This document shows positions 8,916 through 17,381 of a DNA stretch of 64,000 nt, piece by piece. Origin of the DNA: an uncultured Alistipes sp. (GTDB lineage: Bacteria; Bacteroidota; Bacteroidia; Bacteroidales; UBA932); the NCBI GenBank assembly GCA_900544175.1, contig UQUN01000001.1:62001-126000 (forward strand), in the 5' to 3' direction. The translations under genes and the position numbers were made by a program. The number at the start of each line of letters is the position of its first letter. Position 1 is the first letter of the stretch. The notes under the pieces were generated by a model. That model was given only the letters and a program-made list of their open reading frames with translations. It was not told the DNA's origin and did no database searches.

Positions 8916-10024
8916 TTCTTGGCTTTAAGAGAATATGTCGCGATTGCCAGCTCATCCTCGCCGGTGAGCATCTGTATGTTAAGACCGTCGGGAGAGACGA
9001 ACAGGCAGTATCTGAAAGATGCGGATGCATCATCCGGAATGTCGCTTTCCCCTATAGTACGGAAACTGCTGTCGAGTATCATCACTGCGAGTTTTTTTGC
9101 CCTGTTTGATAGGTTCACGCCAGGCATCGGAGTACTTTTCTCCACTATGCGGTAGTATACATTGTTCCATGGGTCGTACAGCATGTTGCCGTAAGATGTG
9201 ATTTCCCTGAAATACTCGATTTCTTCTTCATTGGATACGGTAAGACCTCCAAGTCCTTTCCTGAGCGGCTTCAGTTTTTCCTTCGCGTACTTGCTCCTGG
9301 CGTAGTGGACAGTGATTTCTCTGGTGGCCAGATCTATGACGTGGATATTGTTGTCGGCCGGAAATCCAATGACGACAGTACCCTGCCTGCTGTTATAGGC
9401 AGTGTAGGGAGTCATCATCAGCAGACTGCCATAGAAATTCCTGTACATCTCAGGGAAAGGCAGAAGCTTGTCAGTTGTCTCTCCGCTTTCCGTATCCACT
9501 ATGGCGAGGCAGAAGTCTTCCTTGAGCGTGTTGCAGGAGTAGACCAACCCATAGGGGGTGACATACGGCTGGCCTTGTCCGCCCGTCGCGATGGTCGCAT
9601 CATCATCCACACTATAGGATGCCTTTTTGACTCCTTGTCCGTCTATTAGTCTGATAGACATGGTCTCCAGTACATTCAACAGGTATATGCTGTCCTGTGA
9701 TACCACGTTCATGCTCCACGGCCTGAACGGGGCCTTTACTCTGACCGGGGACTTGACGGTGCTGTCAGTGTGGAATCTCTCGATGTATCCGTTTATAATG
9801 TTGTGGAAGTAAAAGAATCCGTTCCTGCTGTCATAGTAGGTCGCAAGGAAATTAGGGCAAGTCTCCTCGTCCAAGGTGAAGCGCAGCTCTCCGGACCGGA
9901 CAAGCTCTACTGAGTCTATACGTTCGTGACGGACAACTTCGGTTCCGTCATTTTCCATAGTAGTCCCGCATCCTGTCAGACAGAAGACTGCGGTTGTTGT
10001 GATTGTGAGTGCCAGATGATTCAT
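8912..10024 (-). CDS. Beta-propeller-like lipoprotein (DUF4221-type)
   Basis: 370 aa with a lipoprotein signal peptide ending in CLTGC. The body resembles DUF4221-like propeller proteins of Bacteroidales: FFYFHNIINGYIERFHTDS near residue 71, then repeated strand-turn blocks. It lies between the two near-identical propeller genes, 64 bp after the first and overlapping the next by 4 bp, so the three are probably co-transcribed. Its own sequence is not a close copy of the neighbours. Function unknown; the family name is a moderate-confidence call. Confidence 0.7.
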   Translation of the reverse strand: MNHLALTITTTAVFCLTGCGTTMENDGTEVVRHERIDSVELVRSGELRFTLDEETCPNFLATYYDSRNGFFYFHNIINGYIERFHTDSTVKSPVRVKAPFRPWSMNVVSQDSIYLLNVLETMSIRLIDGQGVKKASYSVDDDATIATGGQGQPYVTPYGLVYSCNTLKEDFCLAIVDTESGETTDKLLPFPEMYRNFYGSLLMMTPYTAYNSRQGTVVIGFPADNNIHVIDLATREITVHYARSKYAKEKLKPLRKGLGGLTVSNEEEIEYFREITSYGNMLYDPWNNVYYRIVEKSTPMPGVNLSNRAKKLAVMILDSSFRTIGESDIPDDASASFRYCLFVSPDGLNIQMLTGEDELAIATYSLKAKK

Positions 10025-10088
10025 AAGAGATGTCTGTAGTTTGGTGGTGATAGTATTTATTGTCTTGGACGCAGTTGCCAGTCATAGG

Positions 10089-11186
10089 TTACAGCTGTAT
10101 CCTGAACAGAGTGGTGGAACCGTCGTCGTTGAATCTTGACCAGTAGAGCACGTTGTCTTTCTCGAACTGCGGGATTATCCTGTATTCGTGTCCTCCGGAA
10201 CGGAATATGAAACCGGCATCCACACCGTTGTCGAATTCTTCCTCAGTGTATGTGGTGTGCAGCATTCTTTTCCCCGTCTCAGTGTCGTAGACATCGTAAT
10301 ACCACATATTGTTTTTGGAGAACAGGTATTCTATCATATAGTATCTGCCGCATATTGCCTCGTACTGTATCTGGAAATATTTATCCCATGCAGGGTTGTC
10401 TACTGTGGCATACAGCTCCGCCGGCATCTCATGTTTTCCGCAGTCGACTCTCAGGTACGGCGTGAATGAGGAGTCAGTGATCTCGTAATAGGTATACTCT
10501 CCGAATGGCTTGTACAGGACCTTCGAGTTGAACACGTCAATGCCCTCGAACGCGATGATGCCTCTTTTCGAGCGCTGGGCGTCGTTCATGAGCGGCATCA
10601 TCCTGTGTACGGGGTTGAAGTCCCGGTCCAGGACGGTTATGCAGTGCTCTCTCTCCGAGTTGGATATCCCGGTGGCGGCGTATAGGCTTTTGCCGAGAGG
10701 CGCGATGTCTCCGACAAGGACAGTCTCCCCGTTCTTCATCTCGTCCTTGAAGTTTCCATCAGCGTCCAGCCTTATGATCTTGTTCCACGTGTCATAAATT
10801 AGTATTTCATCGTTGTACTGGTCGTATATGATGCTTGTCAGATTGGTGAACTCGCCCGGTCCCCTTCCGTGAATGTCGTGCGAGTCCAGGACCCGTCCGT
10901 CGTGGCTGAGGACCACTATGATGTCGTCTGCCGTCAAACCGAAGAACCTGTCGTCCGACACTCCGAAGATTCTGATGTCGAACAGCGAGTCCGTCCTGAA
11001 CGTGACTGTGTCGATTCTCGTGGCGATGCTTTCCAATCCCGTCGAGTCCGTCCTGTTCAGGTTCTTCCAGACGCTGACTGTGTTGACATCTTCCTGTCCG
11101 CACGATGCAAGCATTCCCGCCGTGGAAATGACAACGGCGGGAATGATATACGATTTCAATTTCAATAGGCTGTTGCGCAGTATCAT
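10089..11186 (-). CDS. 6-bladed beta-propeller lipoprotein (copy 2)
   Basis: 365 aa. Its signal peptide ends in GMLASC and is unrelated in sequence to that of copy 1. From SCGQEDVNTVS onward the two proteins differ only at Val/Ile in the VSVWKN segment. It is first in a leftward three-gene set and has a well-formed promoter upstream. The exact match of mature parts with different signal peptides points to recent duplication or gene conversion. Function unknown. Confidence 0.85.
   Translation of the reverse strand: MILRNSLLKLKSYIIPAVVISTAGMLASCGQEDVNTVSVWKNLNRTDSTGLESIATRIDTVTFRTDSLFDIRIFGVSDDRFFGLTADDIIVVLSHDGRVLDSHDIHGRGPGEFTNLTSIIYDQYNDEILIYDTWNKIIRLDADGNFKDEMKNGETVLVGDIAPLGKSLYAATGISNSEREHCITVLDRDFNPVHRMMPLMNDAQRSKRGIIAFEGIDVFNSKVLYKPFGEYTYYEITDSSFTPYLRVDCGKHEMPAELYATVDNPAWDKYFQIQYEAICGRYYMIEYLFSKNNMWYYDVYDTETGKRMLHTTYTEEEFDNGVDAGFIFRSGGHEYRIIPQFEKDNVLYWSRFNDDGSTTLFRIQL
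10091..11106 (-). repeat. 1,016-bp duplicated block, copy 2
   Basis: Partner of 7832-8847, in direct orientation. The sequences outside both ends are unrelated. Confidence 0.9.
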
Positions 11187-11218
11187 AGTAGTTTAAATTT
11201 ATTATAAGTAATTCAATA

Positions 11219-11249
11219 CAAATCTATAAAATAGAAACCAAGAATCAAA
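11219..11249 (-). promoter_or_regulatory. Promoter of the propeller lipoprotein genes
   Basis: On the minus strand, TTTG (11249-11246), a 19-nt spacer, then TAGATTTG (11226-11219), 33 nt before the ATG at 11186. This fits the Bacteroidota consensus closely. Confidence 0.75.
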
Positions 11250-11369
11250 AAAAACATGTAAGTGCCTGGTTTTCTGGTTTTCGGTTTACTTTTCCCTACT
11301 GTCTGTCGGGGCACCGATCCCACAGTCATATATAGTTGTCCTATCCGCTTGCTATCTCACATGACGTTC

Positions 11370-11402
11370 TTTGTCGCCGCAAGCAAATAATCGCTATCTT
11401 TG
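11370..11402 (+). promoter_or_regulatory. Promoter of the methyltransferase gene
   Basis: TTTG at 11370-11373 and TATCTTTG at 11395-11402, 21-nt spacing. The ATG at 11407 is only 4 nt beyond the box, so the transcript should be leaderless or nearly so. Confidence 0.6.
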
Positions 11403-11406
11403 GCGC

Positions 11407-12441
11407 ATGAATATAGAAAGACCATCTGACAGTTGGAAAGATTACGAGCTGATAGACTCCGGCGGTTTTGAGAAACTGGAGCGTTTCGGACGGTATGTTA
11501 TGATGCGTCCTGAGCCTAAGGCGTTGTGGGACAAGGGACTCTCTGGCGCAGAGTGGAAAAGGACGGCCCAGACTGCCTTTACTCCCGGGGCCGGTTTCTC
11601 AAAAGCCGGCAAGGAGGACAGCGGTGTGTGGACGATGTTGGGCCGTATGCCGGAGCAGTGGAACATTTCCTACAGACTGCCTGCGGTGAATGATGTCCGG
11701 GCAAAAACTGACGCCGGAAGCATGACAGGTTCTTCGAGGTCCGGATACGCCGAAGGTCCAGCAGCCTTGAGCACCGGAATCCTCTCGGAATGCGGAGGAA
11801 CGGAGCTGCATCTACGTCTGGGTCTTACGGCGTTCAAGCATGTCGGTGTGTTTCCTGAGCAGGCTCCGAACTGGGATTTCATCTACCGGCAGGTCGCCCG
11901 TCTCAGGCTCAATAATGCGAAGAAGGGCGAGGCCAGGCCTCCCCGGGTGCTAAACCTGTTTGCCTACACAGGAGCCGCCTCCCTGGCCGCCCGTGCTGCA
12001 GGTGCCGATGTCACCCATCTCGACTCTGTCAGGCAGGTGGTGACATGGGCCAGGCACAATATGGAGATATCCTCTCTCGACGGCATACGCTGGACTATAG
12101 ACGACGCCCTCAAATATGTCACCCGCCAGGTCCGTCGCGGAGCCTCGTTCGACGGCATTATCCTCGACCCTCCCGCCTACGGACGCGGCCCGGACGGAGA
12201 GAGATGGAAGCTGGACGAGTGCCTCAACGATATCCTCAAGGGGTGTGCGCAGATTCTCGCACCGATGAACAGTTTTCTGGTGCTCAACCTTTATTCCAAC
12301 GGTTATTCCGCCATGCTGGCCGATACTCTCGTGGCCTGTACATTCGGCCCGGCAGGCCGCCGTACCTCCGGAGAACTGGTCCTGCGCGACAGTTTCGGAC
12401 GCGTCCTGCCCCTAAGCGTCTACACCCGTCTTGAACGGTGA
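11407..12441 (+). CDS. Class I SAM-dependent (rRNA-type) methyltransferase
   Basis: 344 aa from the ATG at 11407; an upstream TTG at 11371 in the same frame lies inside the promoter and is not used here. The C-terminal half has the SAM-binding motif LNLFAYTGAASLAARAAGA, then VTHLDSVRQVVTWARHNM, and the catalytic-region motif IILDPPAYGRGPDGERW. This resembles the RlmI/RlmK-like group that methylates rRNA, but without a PUA domain I can point to. The true substrate is not determined. It stands alone, followed by RAYT-1. Confidence 0.82.
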   Translation: MNIERPSDSWKDYELIDSGGFEKLERFGRYVMMRPEPKALWDKGLSGAEWKRTAQTAFTPGAGFSKAGKEDSGVWTMLGRMPEQWNISYRLPAVNDVRAKTDAGSMTGSSRSGYAEGPAALSTGILSECGGTELHLRLGLTAFKHVGVFPEQAPNWDFIYRQVARLRLNNAKKGEARPPRVLNLFAYTGAASLAARAAGADVTHLDSVRQVVTWARHNMEISSLDGIRWTIDDALKYVTRQVRRGASFDGIILDPPAYGRGPDGERWKLDECLNDILKGCAQILAPMNSFLVLNLYSNGYSAMLADTLVACTFGPAGRRTSGELVLRDSFGRVLPLSVYTRLER

Positions 12442-12540
12442 CTGCGGGGCTGCCGGAATCCTTTCCCTTCAACCATTCCGTCTCCGCACTTCATCGCAGA
12501 AGCAGTGCCGCATTTCCGCTTTCGAGAATGCTTTTTTGGA

Positions 12541-12722
12541 GTCCAGCATAACTATGTATATTCTTTTCCTGATTATCAGCTTGTTGCAAATCGTGTTGGT
12601 GCTGGACTATATCGAAATAGTCTTGAAACGGCGTTTTTTGCCCCTAAATGCCCTGGTCCAGCATTTGTGCGATTTCCAACTATCTGTTTGTCAGTATTAT
12701 AAATTATTCAGTTGTGCTGGAC
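12541..12722. repeat. Composite repeat element 5' of RAYT-1
   Basis: Two inverted-repeat units of exactly 67 bp: GTCCAGCA 12541-12548 with TGCTGGAC 12600-12607, and GTCCAGCA 12656-12663 with TGCTGGAC 12715-12722. At +29 in each unit there is a box, TGATTATCAG and TGTTTGTCAG respectively. The 48-bp middle spacer is AT-rich with a GCGTTTTTTGCCCC core. The inner TGCTGGAC...GTCCAGCA pair can itself form a hairpin. The 12442-12847 gap holds this element and little else. Confidence 0.85.
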
Positions 12723-12847
12723 TCCGAGAAAAGGTAAAGTGCTCGCGAGACCGGATGCCGGAACTGTCTGGAAGATTATGCATGCAACCTGTTGCAGAAA
12801 AGAAGAAAATTGCCGTACTTTGTGGAAGCAATCATAAACCTCACAAT

Positions 12848-13762
12848 ATGAACGTAGCTGTGTGCAGAGTGAAAGAGGCGGGAGAAAGGACGTATCATAT
12901 CGTATTCTCGCCCGGTAACGGCTTGATATGCCGGGACACTCAGGACTATATCTTATTTCAGAACTTTATCGCCTTTGCTGTGCGGAGGGACGGTTGTGTG
13001 CTGCTTGCCTATGCGGTGATGTCCACCCATGCGCATATAGCGGTCGTGACTGCCTGGCCCTGGAGTTTCATACACAGGCTCCGTACTTCGTACACGACGT
13101 ATTTCAACAAGAAGTACAGGCGGAAAGGCTCTGTGTGCGGAAAGCAGGTCTACTGTATGCCGGTGGACGGATGGTATGCCCAGAAAGCATTGGTCAGCTA
13201 TATTCTGCGCAATCCCATGCACCACGGGGTAGCCGGGACTCCTTTCGGATACCGGCATACGTCCCTGGGCGCGTATTTCAGGAAGGAACTGTCAATGGCG
13301 GACACTCAGAGGGATACTTCGGAAGACGGAAATCCCGGATTTGATGAGCATCCCGGATTGAATGGGAATCCCGGCCCGAGGGGATGTCCCAGGTCGAAAC
13401 CGAAGGAGGATCCCGGCTCGAAGGGAAAAGCCGGAGTGGCGGAGAAAGATGGCGGGCCGTGCTTTGTCCGTATGCGCACATCGGAGGGCTTTGTCGACCT
13501 GCCTGTGGAAACCTGTGGCAGAGTGAGGCTGGAGTATTTCGTCAATGCCGGACGGACCGAGCATCTGTTCCGTACAGCCCGGACTTTCCTGCATTCGATG
13601 GTGCGCTGGAATACGGAAGACTGGGAGAAGGAGCAGGCAAATGAAGCCAGTCTTGTTACCCTGAGAAGCATAGAGCCGGACCCGTCTTTCCCGATAGAGC
13701 AGATGAGGGCTTATGAAAATGGTTCGTTCCGTCCTTATGAAGCGCTTCCACATCAGTGCTGA
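12848..13762 (+). CDS. RAYT-1: REP-associated Y1/HUH transposase-like protein
   Basis: 304 aa from the ATG at 12848. The frame is open upstream to 12431, but that stretch is repeat DNA and not protein-like. The N-terminal Y1 (IS200-like) domain has YHIVFSP, the metal-binding HUH motif as MSTHAHIAVV, and the catalytic Tyr in SYILRNPMHHG. Such proteins nick and rejoin single-stranded hairpin DNA. A Pro/Gly-rich segment with 6-residue repeats follows at about residues 162-196, then a C-terminal region (GRVRLEYFVNAGRTEHLF). It is flanked by matching repeat elements at 12541-12722 and 13812-13983. Unlike an IS, the gene is single copy here and looks chromosomally settled. Confidence 0.88.
   Translation: MNVAVCRVKEAGERTYHIVFSPGNGLICRDTQDYILFQNFIAFAVRRDGCVLLAYAVMSTHAHIAVVTAWPWSFIHRLRTSYTTYFNKKYRRKGSVCGKQVYCMPVDGWYAQKALVSYILRNPMHHGVAGTPFGYRHTSLGAYFRKELSMADTQRDTSEDGNPGFDEHPGLNGNPGPRGCPRSKPKEDPGSKGKAGVAEKDGGPCFVRMRTSEGFVDLPVETCGRVRLEYFVNAGRTEHLFRTARTFLHSMVRWNTEDWEKEQANEASLVTLRSIEPDPSFPIEQMRAYENGSFRPYEALPHQC
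13331..13435 (+). repeat. In-frame collagen-like minirepeats within RAYT-1
   Basis: Imperfect 18-bp units encode NPGFDE, HPGLNG, NPGPRG, CPRSKPKE and DPGSKG. The core is an xPGxxG pattern. This likely forms a flexible linker between the catalytic domain and the C-terminal region. Confidence 0.75.
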
Positions 13763-13811
13763 GCAGGCGTTGCGCTGTCTGGGCGGTTAGGCTTGGAAAG
13801 GCTTGTGTGGG

Positions 13812-13983
13812 GTCCAGCATCCAGGTGTTTTGGAACGGATTGATTATCAGGTGGTCCGTAAATGCTTTTCTGCTGGACTAAGGGTAAAATGACCGTTTTG
13901 GGGCAAAAATCGTGGGGTCCAGCAGAACGAGAATTTTTATAGGTCTGAAAATGAGCAGAATAATTTTGGAAGCCGTGCTGGAC
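13812..13983. repeat. Composite repeat element 3' of RAYT-1
   Basis: GTCCAGCA 13812-13819 with TGCTGGAC 13871-13878, and GTCCAGCA 13917-13924 with TGCTGGAC 13976-13983; both units are 67 bp, and the whole element is 172 bp. Boxes TGATTATCAG and TGAAAATGAG lie at +29 in each unit. The 38-bp spacer contains GGGTAAAATGACCGTTTTG. It is near-matched by the orphan element at 3733-3906. Confidence 0.88.
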
Positions 13984-14101
13984 TGCATTATCGGAGTATA
14001 AAGGGCGGGTGAACGGGTGTGTGTCTAACAGTATGTACCGCCAATAAATACCTGTGGGGACGGTTCCACGACAAGCTACGTAGGAAAGGGACGTGGAGTT
14101 G

Positions 14102-14132
14102 TTTGAGAGCCGGTAGGAAATTCTTAACTTTG
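14102..14132 (+). promoter_or_regulatory. Promoter of the sialidase gene
   Basis: TTTG 14102-14105, 19-nt spacer, TAACTTTG 14125-14132; ATG at 14161. Confidence 0.75.
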
Positions 14133-14160
14133 TGGGCAAATCTTGAAAAGGCAATCAGTT

Positions 14161-15387
14161 ATGGAAAAATGGAAAATGATGGCGGCTATATTCGCGGCAT
14201 GGACTTCGGTTTCGGCGTATGCTGGCGACAGTGCGTATGGTGCGGCCCGGAACTATGTCGGGAATTGTGTGGATACGGATGGCGGCGAGGATGCTGATGG
14301 CAGTGTGCATACAGTAGGTGCCGTAAGGTTTGCTGATCTTGTGGACGGTACGGACAGTCTGCGGGGAATAAGGCGGCAGGTGCTGTTTGCAGTGGATGGG
14401 ACGGATACGGCGAGGACTGTGTCCTGCTACCGCATACCGGCCATAACCACAGCTCCGGACGGCAGTCTGATCGCCGCGATAGACGAGCGAGTGCCTTCCT
14501 GCGGAGACCTGAAGTGGAGCCGGGACATCAACATCGTCATACGCCGCAGCGACGACGGCGGACGGACTTGGAGTCCAGTACGGAAAGTCGCGGACTTCCC
14601 GGACGGACAGTCGGCCTCGGACCCGTCGCTGATTACCGACACGGTAAGCGGCACTGTATTTCTCCTCTATAATTTCATGGACCACGACCGGGCGAAGGAT
14701 GTCTATTTCTTCCACGTGATGCGCAGTACTGATAACGGCCGGACCTGGTCCGCTCCTGAGGATATTACCGCACAGGTCGCTCCGGATGAGTGGATGTGCG
14801 ATTTCAAGTTCCTTACCTCGGGTCAGGGCACAGTCACCCGCGACGGTCGTCTCCTGCATACGATGGTGAACCTCCGTAAGGGCATGCATCTGATAGAGAG
14901 CACTGACTGCGGCCGTACCTGGCATCTGCTGCCTGCCGCCATCGTCCCTGCCGACGAGTCGAAGATCATCGAACTGCCCGACGGCCGCTGGATGGTAAAC
15001 AGCCGGGTCAATGAAGGCGGCTGCCGCTACATCCATATCTCGGATGACAAGGGCCGTACATGGACCTCGAATCCCGCACCCGATCTGCCCGACCCCGGCT
15101 GCAACGGTGCCATTGTCCATTATCCCTATTATGGGGAGGACGGCTGCCTGCTCTTCGTCAATGCCGCCGATCCGGAGCAGCGTCGTAACCTTACCCTGCG
15201 CTACAGTCTGGACGGAGGCATCACCTGGAGTTCCGGCCTGACGATTGTGGAGGGCGATGCAGGCTATTCGGACATTACAGTCCTGCCCTCAGGGGAGATA
15301 GCCATGTTCTATGAGCGTGACGGCTATACGGTTAACGAGGTGGCGGTGGTGGCCCCTGAGATGCTTTTCGACCGGAAAAATCTCTGA
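14161..15387 (+). CDS. nanH: Exo-alpha-sialidase (GH33)
   Basis: 408 aa from the ATG at 14161 (an in-frame TTG at 14143 is less likely). It has an N-terminal signal peptide ending near SAYA. The YRIPA motif supplies the substrate-binding Arg, and DERVPSCGD follows. Five Asp-box repeats are visible: SDDGGRTW, STDNGRTW, STDCGRTW, SDDKGRTW and SLDGGITW. The C-terminus has YSDITVLPSGEIAMFYERDG, with the region of the catalytic Tyr. It releases terminal sialic acids from glycans in the periplasm or at the surface. No sialic-acid transport or catabolic genes are nearby in this window. Confidence 0.93.
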   Translation: MEKWKMMAAIFAAWTSVSAYAGDSAYGAARNYVGNCVDTDGGEDADGSVHTVGAVRFADLVDGTDSLRGIRRQVLFAVDGTDTARTVSCYRIPAITTAPDGSLIAAIDERVPSCGDLKWSRDINIVIRRSDDGGRTWSPVRKVADFPDGQSASDPSLITDTVSGTVFLLYNFMDHDRAKDVYFFHVMRSTDNGRTWSAPEDITAQVAPDEWMCDFKFLTSGQGTVTRDGRLLHTMVNLRKGMHLIESTDCGRTWHLLPAAIVPADESKIIELPDGRWMVNSRVNEGGCRYIHISDDKGRTWTSNPAPDLPDPGCNGAIVHYPYYGEDGCLLFVNAADPEQRRNLTLRYSLDGGITWSSGLTIVEGDAGYSDITVLPSGEIAMFYERDGYTVNEVAVVAPEMLFDRKNL

Positions 15388-15453
15388 TGTGAAGGAACTG
15401 CGTCCCTCATCTGTCAGAAAACTGAAAAATGCAGGACTTTGGCGATTTATAGC

Positions 15454-15461
15454 TATCTTTG
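15454..15461 (+). promoter_or_regulatory. -7 box for lgt-trxB-cyuA
   Basis: TATCTTTG, 40 bp before the lgt ATG. A TTTG at 15438 is too close to be a good -33 box. Confidence 0.5.
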
Positions 15462-15501
15462 CTAAGATATTCGGATACAATAACGGATAAAATAAGACTA
15501 T

Positions 15502-16434
15502 ATGGTTGATCTTCTTGCAATTACCTGGAATGTCAGTCCAGATATCCTGTCTGTGGGCGGCTTTCATCTGAGATGGTACAGTGTACTTTTCGTAGCCGGC
15601 CTTTTCCCGATAGGCTATTATATCATGCGGTCTTTCTACAAAAGGGAAGGGCTGCCGGTCGACCTGCTGGATCCGCTGCTCTTCGCGCTTTTCATCGGCA
15701 CACTGGTCGGTGCCCGTCTGGGGCACTGTCTGTTCTACGACCCGGGGTACTATCTCAGCCATCCGTGGGAGATACTGATGACGTGGAAAGGCGGTCTCGC
15801 CTCTCATGGCGGTGCTGTGGGTGTTCTTCTGGCAATGTGGTGGTATGTACACAAATACGGCAAGAAATACGGATTCGGATTCATACAGATTATAGACCGG
15901 CTGGTTATTCCCATATGTTTTGCGGGCATGATGATCCGTCTGGGCAATCTGATGAATTCGGAGATTTACGGCGTTCAGACCGACCTGCCCTGGGGCTTCA
16001 TCTTCGTGCGCGACCCCATGGGAGACGGCCTGCCCCATCATCCGACCCAGCTCTATGAGGCTCTGAGTTACTGTATCCTGGGGCTGGTATTGCTCTGGAT
16101 GTACCGTACCAGACTGAACAAACTGCGAACGGGCACCATCTTCGGTATTTTCCTGATCGTGCTTTTCGGCATGAGATTCCTGATAGAGTTCATCAAGGAA
16201 GACCAGGTGGATTTCGAGGCCGGTATGGCTCTCAATATGGGGCAGTGGCTCAGTGTCCCGTTTATTCTTGCCGGGATACTTCTGCTGGTATGGAGCTTCA
16301 CCAAGGCCGGTCCGGCTGCGATACATGTGCCTCAGTCTGCATTGAAAGCAGGGGGACAGACCGCACAGATGCAGAAGAAACCGAAGGACAAGACTCCGCT
16401 TACCCACGTTCATGCTAATTCGGAAAATCAATAA
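15502..16434 (+). CDS. lgt: Prolipoprotein diacylglyceryl transferase
   Basis: 310 aa, about seven membrane segments. It has the HGGAVG motif (GGLASHGGAVGVL) and the Lgt signature RLGNLMNSEIYG followed by HHPTQLYEAL. It transfers diacylglycerol from phosphatidylglycerol to the lipobox Cys of prolipoproteins in the inner membrane, and would act on the several lipoproteins encoded here. A basic tail of about 45 residues after the last membrane segment is a little unusual. It is followed 12 bp later by trxB. Confidence 0.96.
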   Translation: MVDLLAITWNVSPDILSVGGFHLRWYSVLFVAGLFPIGYYIMRSFYKREGLPVDLLDPLLFALFIGTLVGARLGHCLFYDPGYYLSHPWEILMTWKGGLASHGGAVGVLLAMWWYVHKYGKKYGFGFIQIIDRLVIPICFAGMMIRLGNLMNSEIYGVQTDLPWGFIFVRDPMGDGLPHHPTQLYEALSYCILGLVLLWMYRTRLNKLRTGTIFGIFLIVLFGMRFLIEFIKEDQVDFEAGMALNMGQWLSVPFILAGILLLVWSFTKAGPAAIHVPQSALKAGGQTAQMQKKPKDKTPLTHVHANSENQ

Positions 16435-16446
16435 AACATTATAGAT

Positions 16447-17379
16447 ATGGCAAACGAAAGAATACAGTTACTGATCATCGGCAGCGGTCCTGCCGGATAT
16501 ACTGCGGCGATATATGCGTGCCGCGCCAATATCAAGGCAGTGGTCTACGAGGGTATACAGCCCGGAGGCCAGCTTACGACCACGACCGAGATAGAGAATT
16601 TCCCCGGCTACCCCCAGGGAGTGCAGGGACAGCAGATGATGGACGATTTCCGTGCTCAGGCCGAAAGGTTCGGGGCTGATGTCCGCTTCGGCATCGTGAC
16701 AAAGGCAGATTTCTCCACCAGACCCTTCAAGGCTCAGATTGATGATGACAAATGGGTGGAGGCCGATGCAGTGATTATTGCGACAGGTGCCACGGCCCGT
16801 TATCTCGGTCTGGAGTCCGAGGAGAAATTCAGGGGACAGGGAGTGTCGGCCTGCGCCACTTGCGATGGTTTCTTCTACAGAGGAAAGGATGTGGCTGTGG
16901 TCGGAGGCGGAGACACCGCATGCGAGGAAGCCACCTATCTGGCGTCTCTCTGCCGCAAGGTGTACATGATAGTGCGCCGTAACGTATTCCGCGCCTCCAA
17001 GGCCATGCAGGAAAGGGTATTCAACACTCCCAATATCGAAGTGCTCTGGGAGCACCAGACCAAGGAGATACTGGGCAACGACATGGGTGTCACCGGAGTC
17101 CTGCTGCGCCGTAACGACGGTGTGGAGAAGAAGATAGATGTCGACGGCTTTTTCCTGGCCATCGGTCACCATCCCAACTCAGACGTCTTCAAGGAGTGGG
17201 TCGGGACCGACGAGGAGGGCTACATCATCACCGAGGGCAAGAGTACCCGTACCTCCCGTCCCGGTATTTTCGCAGCGGGAGACGTGCAGGATCCTACATA
17301 CCGTCAGGCCATCAATGCCGCCGCCTCAGGATGCCGGGCCGCGATGGACGCCGAGAAATATTTAGCGGAGAACAGATAG
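16447..17379 (+). CDS. trxB: Thioredoxin-disulfide reductase
   Basis: 310 aa. FAD-binding GSGPAGYTAA near residues 12-21, redox pair CATC within SACATCDGFF, NADPH-binding VGGGDTACEEA, and the C-terminal FAD motif AAGDVQDPTYRQ. It reduces thioredoxin with NADPH. Only 2 bp separate its stop from the cysteine desulfidase start, implying co-translation. Confidence 0.97.
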   Translation: MANERIQLLIIGSGPAGYTAAIYACRANIKAVVYEGIQPGGQLTTTTEIENFPGYPQGVQGQQMMDDFRAQAERFGADVRFGIVTKADFSTRPFKAQIDDDKWVEADAVIIATGATARYLGLESEEKFRGQGVSACATCDGFFYRGKDVAVVGGGDTACEEATYLASLCRKVYMIVRRNVFRASKAMQERVFNTPNIEVLWEHQTKEILGNDMGVTGVLLRRNDGVEKKIDVDGFFLAIGHHPNSDVFKEWVGTDEEGYIITEGKSTRTSRPGIFAAGDVQDPTYRQAINAAASGCRAAMDAEKYLAENR

Positions 17380-17381
17380 TC

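Noticed and set aside
12431..12847. N-terminal extension of RAYT-1
   Set aside because: Open in frame but covers the repeat element; the Y1 domain begins just after the ATG at 12848.
12541..13983. Ordinary IS200/IS605 insertion
   Set aside because: No second tnpB-type gene, no multiple identical copies in the window, and the paired composite repeats fit a RAYT locus better.
15289..16431. 380-codon frame antisense to lgt
   Set aside because: It lies fully across lgt, which has conserved catalytic motifs; GC-rich codon bias opens antisense frames in this genome.
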